From NCBI GenBank assembly GCA_024690605.1, contig JAILOV010000038.1, positions 1 to 64,000 on the forward strand: a stretch of DNA of 64,000 nt. Reading direction: 5' to 3'. This stretch comes from Lachnospiraceae bacterium (GTDB lineage: Bacteria > Bacillota > Clostridia > Lachnospirales > Lachnospiraceae). Made by a program: the position numbers and the translations under genes. Positions 15,174-23,188 of this stretch are shown here, one piece after another; the stretch's first letter is position 1; each line of letters starts with the position of its first letter. The notes beneath the pieces are model-generated. The model made no database searches. It saw nothing but the letters and a program-made list of their open reading frames with translations, and was not told where the DNA came from.

Positions 15174-17338
15174 TCAAACGGAACCGTTGTATTTCTCAAG
15201 AACCTCCCGGACCTCCGGGAGAGCCTCCAGAAAGACTTCCACACACTTCGGATCGAACTGGGTCCCCGATCCTTCCTCGATGATCGTGACGGCCTTTTCC
15301 ATGGGAAAGGCGGGTTTGTAGACGCGGGTCGATGTCAGCGCGTCAAAGACATCCGCCACGGCCATGATGCGTGCCGAGAGCGGGATCATTTCCCCGTAGA
15401 GCTTCTCCGGATACCCGTTCCCGTCCCAGCGCTCGTGGTGGCAGGCCGCCATGTTCCGTGCCTCCTTCAGGTAGTTCTCCGCACCGACCGTGTCGATCGC
15501 CTTTTCCAGGATCTTCCTGCCGGCGGTGGTGTGGGTCTTCATGATCTCAAATTCCTGTTCGGTGAGCTTGCCGGGCTTGTTCAGCACACTGTCGGGGATG
15601 TGGATCTTTCCGATATCATGCAGGGGTGCGCTGCGGATCACGTCGGACTCAAAGGTAGGCGTGATCTTTTCGGGATAGTAGCCCTTTCTCTTTAATCCCT
15701 CGACGATGATCTTCACATAGGCGGCTGTTTTCTGGACATGGGCGCCGGTGTCGGGATCTCTGCTCTCCACCATGTCCGCCATCGTGATGATCAGGCCGTC
15801 CTGCATCTTCGCGGTGTCTTCCGAGAATTTCGCGATGCTCCGGATCTGCTCGACCTGGCCGGTCGCCATGTCGCAGAGGGCGTGATAGAGCCGCCCAGCT
15901 CGTCGTCGGTGCGGATGTCGATCGCCCGGATCCTGCGCAGGGACTCGTCGAGCTTGGGCTGGTCGGAACCGGCGTCGATGATATCGTGGATCGACAGGAT
16001 CATGGCCTGCGTCGGATAGGTGATATGGATGGCTGCCATGTTCAGACCGAAGGCAAGGATCAGGATGAAAAAGCTGATCAGGATCAGCACCGTGCGGACG
16101 GAAAAGTCCTTGGTGCAATCGACCAGCGCGTCAAAGGTGGTGTCCGCGCCGGCGTAGCAGACGAGATTTCCCGCTGCGTCCGTGACGGGGTAATAGGCGC
16201 TCGCCATCCAGCCCCACGCGTCCCGCGTCTCGACCACCACCTCTTTTCCGGCAAGGAAATCATCGAGGTAGGGCACGAGGGTGTCCTCCAGAGGCTCGGA
16301 ATATCCGGGCTCATAGCCCAGCAGGTCATCGTCGGCGTTGGCATGGCCGGCGTATTCGGTCTTGTCGTCCAGATCAAAGACATAGGTGCTCCCGCTCCCG
16401 TCGATCTTCGCGATATACAGATACCGGACATCGTACGCGGCCTCCCGGATCTCGTAGAGGAGATCCTCGGTCTTTTTGTATCCGGGCGCGCTCTCGCCAT
16501 CGCGCAGGAACTCGTCGATCCGGTCCGGGTCCACGAGCTTTGCGGCAAAGCGTGCCGCGTTCTGTATCCGGTCCTTGCGTTCCACGATGGAATTCTGGAA
16601 ATGCACCCGCACGCCGATCACGCCGGTGATCGTCACGAGCAGGAGCGATATCGCGAGCAGCAGGAGCGTGATGTGCTTTTTCAGGGAGAAGATGGAGCGG
16701 TTGCCCGCCTCTGCCGATTCCCTCGCCTGCATGGCGTATACGGGATTCTGGCGCCAGCCGCCGTTCCGGATCCTGTTCTTTATCTCCTCGGGGATGAGGT
16801 GCAGGATCAGAAGAGCGATCCCCAGGGAAAGCCCCTTATCCAGGATGTTGAAGAGAATGTTCAGGATCAGGAAGAGATGGAACCGGATGGGTTCCGCGGT
16901 CGTGCGCATGCTGTTCAGCAGCAGGGTCATCACCCGGTTTCCGGGATCTCCGATCAGCCACCACTGGATCGCGGAGCCCGCGCATCCGCTGATCAGTCCG
17001 GCGACCAGGACAAACAGGCTGACATCCGCCGGTTTTTTGAAGGATCTCTTCCGCGCGAACCATACCGTCCACACGGCGATCAGCACGTTGATGCAGCCGA
17101 AATAGATGCGCTGGCCCTCATACAGGGTGCATACGGTGTTTGTGAACACCGCGATCACGATCCCCGGGAACAGCCCGCCCAGTAAGGACATGCCGATCGT
17201 TCCTGTGGTATCCAGATATAACGGGATCCCCAGCAGAGCCGGCGCGATGTTCAACGCGACATTGACCGCGATGCCCAGCAGGATCGCCAGGAAATGGAGT
17301 CTTCTGTCACGTCCGTATCTTTTCAGGTCACCTTTCAC
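15174..17338 (-). pseudogene. Membrane HD-GYP phosphodiesterase, frameshifted
   Basis: Two overlapping leftward frames together code for one sensor phosphodiesterase of about 721 residues. The first (from GTG 17338) has about six N-terminal membrane helices, then a helix and an extracytoplasmic sensor, then another helix and a linker ending DIRTDDELGG. The reading then continues in another frame as RLYHALCDMATGQVEQIRS, followed by the HD-GYP domain: H-D pair in SAPLHDIGKIHIP and HHERWDGNGYPE. One base is missing near 15891-15896 (plus-strand CCGCCC). HD-GYP enzymes degrade c-di-GMP. The frameshift could be real, a sequencing error in a C-rich run, or phase variation. Confidence 0.85.
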
Positions 17339-17461
17339 AGATGTTCATTTCCTCGGGTTGGATGTATTATGCATATGTACAGGCAGTATTTTACCGTATC
17401 GCGGTGCATAAATCAGATGAGCCGTTGCACGATCCTCGCAAAACGGAAGAGCAGCCGTAAC

Positions 17462-17507
17462 CTCATAAAATGTGATAAACTGATCAAATAAGGCTCATAA
17501 AATGTGA
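17462..17507. repeat. Pair of 14-bp direct repeats
   Basis: CTCATAAAATGTGA occurs at 17462-17475 and again at 17494-17507, 32 bp apart start to start. The first continues as TAAACTGATC. The second borders the 5' end of a truncated Nudix gene. They may be a scar of deletion or binding sites; nothing else identifies them. Confidence 0.6.
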
Positions 17508-17699
17508 GGAACCGTTGAATATGATTACCCGGGGTTTCACCTTTCCATGGACTGCTTCTGGGCCGTGGTGCGGTCGGGCCATCTCGAACTGAAGGAGGCC
17601 GAGGACGCCCGCTGGCTCACAGCAGATCAGCTGGATGACGTGAAGTGGCTTCCGGCGGATAAAGAACTGATCGATCCCATCAGGCGGGTGCTGGCATAG
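17508..17699 (+). pseudogene. Nudix hydrolase remnant, C-terminal fragment
   Basis: A 63-codon frame without a start ends with TAG at 17697-17699. It reads YPGFHLSMDCFWAVV, then AEDARWLTADQLDDVKWLPA, then DKELIDPIRRVLA. This matches the end of MutT-like Nudix pyrophosphohydrolases, where W-L-x(3)-D-L-D-x-V-x-W-L-P-A-D is typical. The Nudix box that binds Mg and carries catalysis is absent, and stop codons lie upstream. The rest of this 424-bp gap (17339-17762) holds only the direct repeats. It appears to be the remains of a deleted gene. Confidence 0.75.
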
Positions 17700-17762
17700 A
17701 ACGGGACACATGACATCAATATGGTTTCCTCATACTTTGAATGAGGTTGAGGAGGGAGAAAC

Positions 17763-18347
17763 ATGATCGCACATATGATCAACCTGACCATCTTCCTGAT
17801 CACCCTGATCATCCTGATCCTGTTTTTCAGGAAAGACGGCAAATGGGATACCGAAAGAGCCAAAAAAGCTTTTCGGTATTTCACGGTGCTCAGTAACACC
17901 TTCTGCGCGATAGCCGCGCTCCTTATGTGCATCAACCCGGAGAACCGCGTATTCTGGATGCTGAAATATGTCGGCACCGTCGCCGTGACCGTGACCATGC
18001 TGACGGTCTTTATCTTCCTGATGCCTGCTTACAAGACGATCACCGGGTTGCTGAAGGGCTATGATCTGTTCATGCATCTTCTGACGCCGGTCATGGCCGC
18101 GGTCTCTCTGTGTGTGTTCGAGCGCCATCCGATCGGCATGCCTGTGGCGGCATGCGGCGTTATCCCTGTTATCGTGTACGGCGTGTGGTACCTGTATCAG
18201 ATCATCTATGCGCCGGAGGAAAAACGCTGGGAGGACTTCTACCGTTTCAATATGGGCGGCAGATGGCCGATCTCCTTTGTTTCCATGCTCACAGGCACCT
18301 TTCTGATCTGCCTGGGGTATTGGGCGATCCTGCGCCTGCCGGTCTGA
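17763..18347 (+). CDS. Pr6Pr-like integral membrane protein
   Basis: The 194-residue protein has about six transmembrane helices and almost no soluble domain. The arrangement, with FRYFTVLSNTFCAIAALLM after the first helix, a HLLTPVMAAVSL helix and a terminal GTFLICLGYWAI helix, resembles the Pr6Pr (FAR-17a/AIG1-like) family, common in Firmicutes and of unknown function in bacteria. GAGGAGGG precedes the ATG. It lies just past the Nudix remnant and converges on the two small genes that follow. Confidence 0.75.
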   Translation: MIAHMINLTIFLITLIILILFFRKDGKWDTERAKKAFRYFTVLSNTFCAIAALLMCINPENRVFWMLKYVGTVAVTVTMLTVFIFLMPAYKTITGLLKGYDLFMHLLTPVMAAVSLCVFERHPIGMPVAACGVIPVIVYGVWYLYQIIYAPEEKRWEDFYRFNMGGRWPISFVSMLTGTFLICLGYWAILRLPV

Positions 18348-18368
18348 TCAGAGAAAGGTCTATGCGGC

Positions 18369-18788
18369 CTACTGATACTGACGAAGTCTTGTCAGCAGTT
18401 CCTGCGTTCTGCGGATCGCTTCGGCACACTGGCCTCTAGCCTCATTGATCTTTGACTGCACCAGAATGTCCGCAATGAATCCGTCAAAGAAGAAATCGGC
18501 GAAGGTCAGGAAATCGCCGGCGATGGAAGACAGTCCCGGGGCCTGAACATCGCGAAGCTCCTGCTGAAAATAGGAGAGATCGCGTCTTGCTTCCTCCATA
18601 TAACGTGAAGCCTCCTGGAGGCGGGAGTGCTTCATGATCCCCGTGATGAGATTCCCGCCGAAGATATCAAAGATGCCCCAGGTCCTTGCTTTATCCAGCA
18701 TCTCCTGCGCCCGGTAAAGACTCTGTAATGCATTCTCGCCGGCGCGGATCGCCTCATTGACCTCTTTCACCTGATCGTATGCTGCCAT
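18369..18788 (-). CDS. Conserved-type helical protein, 139 aa
   Basis: The protein is mainly helical and soluble. Heptad-like segments (EVNEAIRAGENALQSLYRAQ and EEARRDLSYFQQELRD) suggest coiled coils. A central motif WGIFDIFGGNLITGIMKHSR recalls a family of uncharacterised Firmicutes proteins with the pattern W-D-x-x-G-G-G-x-x-S/T-x-x-K-H-x-x; the exact family is not certain. It has no signal peptide. The ATG at 18788 has GGGGGA 7 nt upstream, and the gene is 14 bp after a small membrane protein gene, suggesting they work together at the membrane. Confidence 0.7.
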   Translation of the reverse strand: MAAYDQVKEVNEAIRAGENALQSLYRAQEMLDKARTWGIFDIFGGNLITGIMKHSRLQEASRYMEEARRDLSYFQQELRDVQAPGLSSIAGDFLTFADFFFDGFIADILVQSKINEARGQCAEAIRRTQELLTRLRQYQ

Positions 18789-18802
18789 TGTCGGATCCCC
18801 CG

Positions 18803-19075
18803 TCAGCGATTGATGATCTCGCGATAGTTCGCGCCGCTTGTTTCGTTCATCCGACGGCCGATCCAGATGCCGAGGCCGATCAGGATCACCAGCGGAAGCA
18901 GGCGGAACGCCAGGGCGATCACTGCGCCGGTGAGAGCAAACACGCCGCCGATGATGCTCACGACGATCGCGGCGCCGATGATCCAGCCGATCACGCTTCC
19001 GAGGATCCTGAGGCTGAAGCCAAGCAGCCGGAAGCACCCAGTCAGGATTGCAAATACGATGATCATTGTCAACAT
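18803..19075 (-). CDS. Small membrane protein, 90 aa
   Basis: The protein is mostly hydrophobic, with two transmembrane helices (about 3-22 and 30-50) and a further hydrophobic stretch (about 52-72), and an Arg-rich tail (GRRMNETSG). A very strong SD (AAAGGAGG) sits before the ATG at 19075. No family was recognised. It is the first gene of a pair with the 139-residue helical protein. Confidence 0.75.
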   Translation of the reverse strand: MLTMIIVFAILTGCFRLLGFSLRILGSVIGWIIGAAIVVSIIGGVFALTGAVIALAFRLLPLVILIGLGIWIGRRMNETSGANYREIINR

Positions 19076-19272
19076 GACGAACCTCCTTTCCTCCGCTTAC
19101 GCACCCGTCATCGATGCGGTCGGGATACTTGTTGTCTGATGAAAGAAGTATACGTCACGGGGAGGACGGAGAAAATGACGGGATCGGAGATTTCTCGGGT
19201 CCTATTTTTCCGATTTGGCAAATTATGCATTCAAATGCCATCTGACTTTATAAAAGCTTTACAGAATCAGAA

Positions 19273-19300
19273 GGGGTATCAGATCACGATCTGATATCCC
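19273..19300 (-). terminator. Hairpin spanning the stop of the MBL gene
   Basis: On the minus strand GGGATATCAGATC pairs with GATCTGATACCCC around a 2-nt loop, with one mismatch or bulge, so the stop codon of the metallo-hydrolase is inside the stem. The following bases are only weakly T-rich, so this is a possible terminator or 3'-end stabiliser. Confidence 0.4.
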
Positions 19301-20097
19301 GCATACATCTGCTCGACAAGATCGCCCAGCTCTTCTTTGAGGATGCCGAACGCCCGCCCTTTGGTGCAGTGTCCGGTACAGACATAGGCGATACCGGTCT
19401 CGCGGATCCGGTTTGCGACTTCTCTGATCTCTTCCTCCGATTTGTTGAACAGATGGAATCCGCCGATCAGTCCGTAAACATTTTTATCGGGAAAGGTCGC
19501 CTTCACCTCGTTGATGATATTGGCGGCACCGCCGTGCGAGCAGGAGTTCAGGATGACCAGCCCTTTGGCCGTGTCCAGCACGAGGCTCTGTTCATGCGCA
19601 AAGTCATCGGGGATCCATCCTTTCGGCGTTTTCCTGTACATCAGCTCCTGCATGCCGGTGCGTTCCAGTCCCTCCGTTTTGTGAGGGATCAGCCACACGC
19701 CGTCCCGGATCTTATAGTCACCGGATACCGTTTCGATCCGGTCCCGGTATTTTAACAGCATTTTCCGGGGGATCCCGATATATTTCCGGAAGATGAATTT
19801 CTTTGCATAGCAGTCCGCTGCCGTCTGTTCCCGGACATAAAGCTTTGCGGTCCCGTTGTTCTCCAGAAAGGCGGGCAGGCCGTTCGCGTGGTCATAGTGG
19901 GCATGGCTGAGCACCGCATACCGGATGTCCGTCACATCGATCGCGAGTTTTTTCATGTTCTCGAGAAACAGATCCGTGGCACCTGCGTCCAGCAGGATCT
20001 TGTCCCCGTCATATGTGATCAGGACGGAAAGTCCCCACTCGCCCTGCATGCCGTCACCGGCCCTGTTGTCGACGATGATCGTGATCTTTGTTTCCAT
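19279..20097 (-). CDS. MBL-fold metallo-hydrolase
   Basis: The 272-residue protein has the metallo-beta-lactamase signature HAHYDHANG (H-x-H-x-D-H), followed by a His in NSCSHGG and a final His in GTGHCTKG (VCTGHCTKGRAF). The ending GGFHLF and the whole arrangement match the family annotated as beta-ribofuranosylaminobenzene 5'-phosphate (dihydropterin) synthase-like hydrolases; the activity of bacterial members is mostly unknown. It should bind two metals and act in the cytoplasm. It is divergent from the HD-GYP gene at 20260. The ATG has GAGAGG upstream. Confidence 0.88.
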   Translation of the reverse strand: METKITIIVDNRAGDGMQGEWGLSVLITYDGDKILLDAGATDLFLENMKKLAIDVTDIRYAVLSHAHYDHANGLPAFLENNGTAKLYVREQTAADCYAKKFIFRKYIGIPRKMLLKYRDRIETVSGDYKIRDGVWLIPHKTEGLERTGMQELMYRKTPKGWIPDDFAHEQSLVLDTAKGLVILNSCSHGGAANIINEVKATFPDKNVYGLIGGFHLFNKSEEEIREVANRIRETGIAYVCTGHCTKGRAFGILKEELGDLVEQMYAGYQIVI

Positions 20098-20136
20098 AAC
20101 CGCCTCTCACTGCAGATCGTGTTCGGATATCTGTGA

Positions 20137-20160
20137 AGTATTATATCAAGTATTATATCA
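20137..20160. repeat. 12-bp tandem duplication in a promoter region
   Basis: AGTATTATATCA is present twice in a row. On the minus strand this gives two TATAAT boxes 12 bp apart (TGATATAATACT twice), 40-65 bp upstream of the MBL gene start, so it may duplicate that gene's -10 element. No good -35 box at standard spacing was seen. Confidence 0.6.
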
Positions 20161-20259
20161 AATGTTTTCGCGGGCATGTAGACCATTTGTGGGACATTTT
20201 GTGATAATATGGAAGTCAATCATGACCTGTGGTAGCAGCATTGGCGCAGAGAGGTGAAA

Positions 20260-21618
20260 ATGAAAAAGAAAAAGCTGGCTGTCATATTCGGCATCGCACT
20301 GTTCGTCATCATCGTGGTCTTCGCGGCGAGCGTGATCAAAACCGATGCGTATAACCGGACGGTCCATCAGGAGGTGCTGACCGGTTCCGCGCTTTTCACG
20401 GAAGAGGAGGCGAAAGCGAAGGTCGTCTCCATTCGGGCATTTCCGCGGTCAAGTACCTGGTCCAAAGCCTTTGATCTGGACGGGCACGGGCAGACCGAAC
20501 ACAACTTTCAGGCCTTCACCTATGACTTTTCCGTGGAGAACGATACCGCGGACGAAGTGGATGATTTCACGTTCAAACTGACCTTCAGCCGGGAGGTGTT
20601 CCTGATGTCCGCGTGGAACGGCGCGCTGGAACTCCATCAGAAGCAGACCGGCGGAGAATATGTCGCCACGGTGCCTGATCTTCGGGAGTTCCACCCCGGG
20701 GATTACGCACTGGATACGGTCACCTTTGACGGCGAAACGCTGATCCGCATGAAGCCCGGCGATTATCTGGTTTATCTCCCCAGCTCCGGCATGAATGCCA
20801 TGGAGATCCCGATCGAACCGCACGAGGGCACGGTCCCGGGGATCATCATGTATGTCCGGATCGGTGAGGATATCAGTGATTCCACGCTGGAACTGGAATA
20901 CACCTTCCACAGGCTGTTAAAGAGCGAGCCGCTGTTCTGGATCTCTCTGATCGCGCTCGGCTTCTGGGCGGTGGCGCTGACCATTGTCGTGCTCACGTGG
21001 CTCCAGATCAGGAAGTATAATGAGCGGCATGAGCGGGACAACGAGATCATCCAGGAATCCATCGAGACCTTTACGGGGTTCATCGACGCCAAGGATCCCT
21101 ACACGAACGGTCATTCAAACCGCGTGGCGGAGTACACGAAGCTCATCGCCCGGGAAATGGGCTATGAGGGCGAGGAACTGGATCAGATCTACTATGTGGC
21201 ACTGCTCCATGACTGCGGCAAGATCGGCGTGCCGGACAACATCCTCGGGAAGCCCGGGAGACTGACGGACGAGGAATTCGAGGTCATCAAATCCCATACG
21301 GTCCGCGGCGGCGCGATCCTGAACCGGTTCAGGAGCCTGCCGAATGTCGGCGAGGGCGCGTTCTATCACCACGAAAAATATGACGGCAGCGGCTACCCGG
21401 AGGGCAGGGCCGGTGAGGACATCCCGCTCATCGCGCGCATGATCTGCGTGGCGGATTCGTTTGACGCGATGAATTCCAATCGTGTGTACAGAAAAAAACT
21501 GACCAAAGAGGATATCATAGGCGAGATCGAAAAGAATAAGGGAAAGCAGTTCGACCCGCGGATCGCCGATCTGTTCCTGGGGCTGATCCGGGACGGCAGG
21601 ATCCAGTGCGGCGTATAG
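20260..21618 (+). CDS. Membrane HD-GYP c-di-GMP phosphodiesterase
   Basis: The 452-residue protein has an N-terminal membrane helix (about 4-24), an extracytoplasmic beta-rich domain (about 30-225), a second helix (about 228-250), and a C-terminal HD-GYP domain (about 270-445). The HD pair is His317-Asp318 in ALLHDCGKIGVPD, and the GYP region is HHEKYDGSGYPEGRAG. It should hydrolyse c-di-GMP. The ATG at 20260 was chosen because AGAGG is 6 nt upstream; a GTG two codons earlier is possible. It is followed by a GGDEF gene 88 bp downstream with its own promoter. Confidence 0.9.
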   Translation: MKKKKLAVIFGIALFVIIVVFAASVIKTDAYNRTVHQEVLTGSALFTEEEAKAKVVSIRAFPRSSTWSKAFDLDGHGQTEHNFQAFTYDFSVENDTADEVDDFTFKLTFSREVFLMSAWNGALELHQKQTGGEYVATVPDLREFHPGDYALDTVTFDGETLIRMKPGDYLVYLPSSGMNAMEIPIEPHEGTVPGIIMYVRIGEDISDSTLELEYTFHRLLKSEPLFWISLIALGFWAVALTIVVLTWLQIRKYNERHERDNEIIQESIETFTGFIDAKDPYTNGHSNRVAEYTKLIAREMGYEGEELDQIYYVALLHDCGKIGVPDNILGKPGRLTDEEFEVIKSHTVRGGAILNRFRSLPNVGEGAFYHHEKYDGSGYPEGRAGEDIPLIARMICVADSFDAMNSNRVYRKKLTKEDIIGEIEKNKGKQFDPRIADLFLGLIRDGRIQCGV

Positions 21619-21626
21619 GGGAGAAA

Positions 21627-21656
21627 TTTACCCGCACCGGCGATTTTTGGTATAAT
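21627..21656 (+). promoter_or_regulatory. Promoter of the HAMP-GGDEF gene
   Basis: TTTACC (21627-21632), an 18-bp spacer and a perfect TATAAT (21651-21656) precede the gene at 21707, giving a leader of about 45 nt. Confidence 0.6.
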
Positions 21657-21706
21657 TTTCTTGCTATCTGCATCTTTGCGACTCTGCTGAAGATCAGGGG
21701 GACATC

Positions 21707-23167
21707 ATGAAAAAAGAGTGTTTCTTTTCCATCAGAGCCAAATTCACACTGGGTATCATCATCATCTGTCTTCTGATCGGTTCTCTGGCGATCTTTTCGG
21801 TCAACCGGATCGCGACGGGCATCATCGACCGGGAGTACAGTGACAGAGCCGAGCAGATCTCGCGGGCAATGGCCAATACCATCGATCCGGACGACCTCTT
21901 TGAACTGCGGAACGCCGTCTACGACATTTACACCGGCGTTGATGAAGTGGTCACCAGCACGGAATGGGGATCCGACGCGTGGAACGCGTATATGGCAAAC
22001 TACGACAGCATCAGGGAGATGCCCGTGTTCCACAAGCTGCAGGATCATTTCCGGGTCTATCAGGACATCTTCGGGGTGGACTGCATCTATGTCACCTATT
22101 ACAGGACCAGCCTGAGCCATGCGATCTATATCGTGGACGGCGCCTACGGCGAGGACGAATGCCCGCCCGGCTGTGTGGATTCCTTTGAGGACGGTATCTG
22201 GCCCGATGAGCAGGATCCGATCGTGCCCGCGACCATCACCAACGAGGATGTCTACGGCTGGCTGGTCACTGCGGCTTATCCGGTCATGCGGGACGGGGAA
22301 CTGGTCGCGCACGTGTGTGTGGACATCTCCATGAACGACATCAGGGCCAAGGAGCGCAGCTATGTGATCATAACCGCGCTCTCGATGCTGGCGCTGACCG
22401 TTATCATGCTGATCGTTGTGCTGCTGTATGTCGGCAGGAACGTGATCCGTCCGGTGGTGGCGCTCTCCGACACGGCCAGGAACTACTGTGCGGAAAACAA
22501 TGATGTGGTACATCACGCCTTCGAGAAACTGCAGTTTACCACGCATGACGAGATCGGGCAGCTCCTGTCCTCCATGCAGCAGATGGAGACGGACATGAAC
22601 ACGAACATCAACGCGCTGATCGACACCCAGGTGGCGCTGCGCGAGACGGAGAAAAAGGCCAGCACCATGGAGGCGTTGGCGGTCAAGGATTCCCTGACGG
22701 GTGTGCGCAACAAAACGGCCTATGACCATGAAGTGCATGAGCTGGAGCGCGACCTGGCCGACGGATTCTGGGAGTTCGGCCTGGCCATGGTGGATCTCAA
22801 TTTCCTGAAGAAGACCAACGACACCTATGGCCATGAAAAGGGCAACATCTCCATCCGGCGGCTCTGCATGCTCGTCTGCGAGGTGTTTGAGCACTCGGCC
22901 GTGTTCCGCATCGGCGGCGACGAATTCGTCGTGATCCTGAAGAACCGGGATTACCGCAACGTCGATCATCTGATCGCGGATTTCAATGATCGTCTGGAGC
23001 AGCTGCAGAATGACAGCACGCTGCAGCCCTGGGAGCGGATCTCGGCTGCGATCGGCTATGCGGCATGTGACAAGTCCGTCGACAAGTCTGTCGACGATGT
23101 GTTCAAAAAGGCGGATAAGGCGATGTATGAAAGAAAAGTCGCCATGAAGGCACAGAGAAAGGACTGA
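21707..23167 (+). CDS. Sensor diguanylate cyclase (outside sensor-HAMP-GGDEF)
   Basis: The 486-residue protein has one N-terminal helix (about 10-32), an extracytoplasmic sensor (about 35-220), a second helix (about 222-248), a HAMP-like linker and a coiled coil, then a GGDEF domain (about 325-480) with DSLTGVRNKTAYD, DLNFLKKTNDTYGHEKGN and the active IGGDEF motif. The RxxD inhibitory site is not evident. The sensor shows the same landmarks as the one in the frameshifted HD-GYP protein at 15174-17338 (a D-P-D-x-(I/L) start and a W-x-x-(S/T)-A-Y-P-V region). It faces the histidine kinase gene tail to tail. Confidence 0.9.
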   Translation: MKKECFFSIRAKFTLGIIIICLLIGSLAIFSVNRIATGIIDREYSDRAEQISRAMANTIDPDDLFELRNAVYDIYTGVDEVVTSTEWGSDAWNAYMANYDSIREMPVFHKLQDHFRVYQDIFGVDCIYVTYYRTSLSHAIYIVDGAYGEDECPPGCVDSFEDGIWPDEQDPIVPATITNEDVYGWLVTAAYPVMRDGELVAHVCVDISMNDIRAKERSYVIITALSMLALTVIMLIVVLLYVGRNVIRPVVALSDTARNYCAENNDVVHHAFEKLQFTTHDEIGQLLSSMQQMETDMNTNINALIDTQVALRETEKKASTMEALAVKDSLTGVRNKTAYDHEVHELERDLADGFWEFGLAMVDLNFLKKTNDTYGHEKGNISIRRLCMLVCEVFEHSAVFRIGGDEFVVILKNRDYRNVDHLIADFNDRLEQLQNDSTLQPWERISAAIGYAACDKSVDKSVDDVFKKADKAMYERKVAMKAQRKD

Positions 23168-23188
23168 CCGGCGGATCCGGTCTTCCGG

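Noticed and set aside
15204..15221. Perfect CTCCCGGA/TCCGGGAG hairpin between converging signalling genes
   Set aside because: It is inside the HD-GYP coding end, the loop is only 2 nt and no T-run follows, so it is not a convincing terminator.
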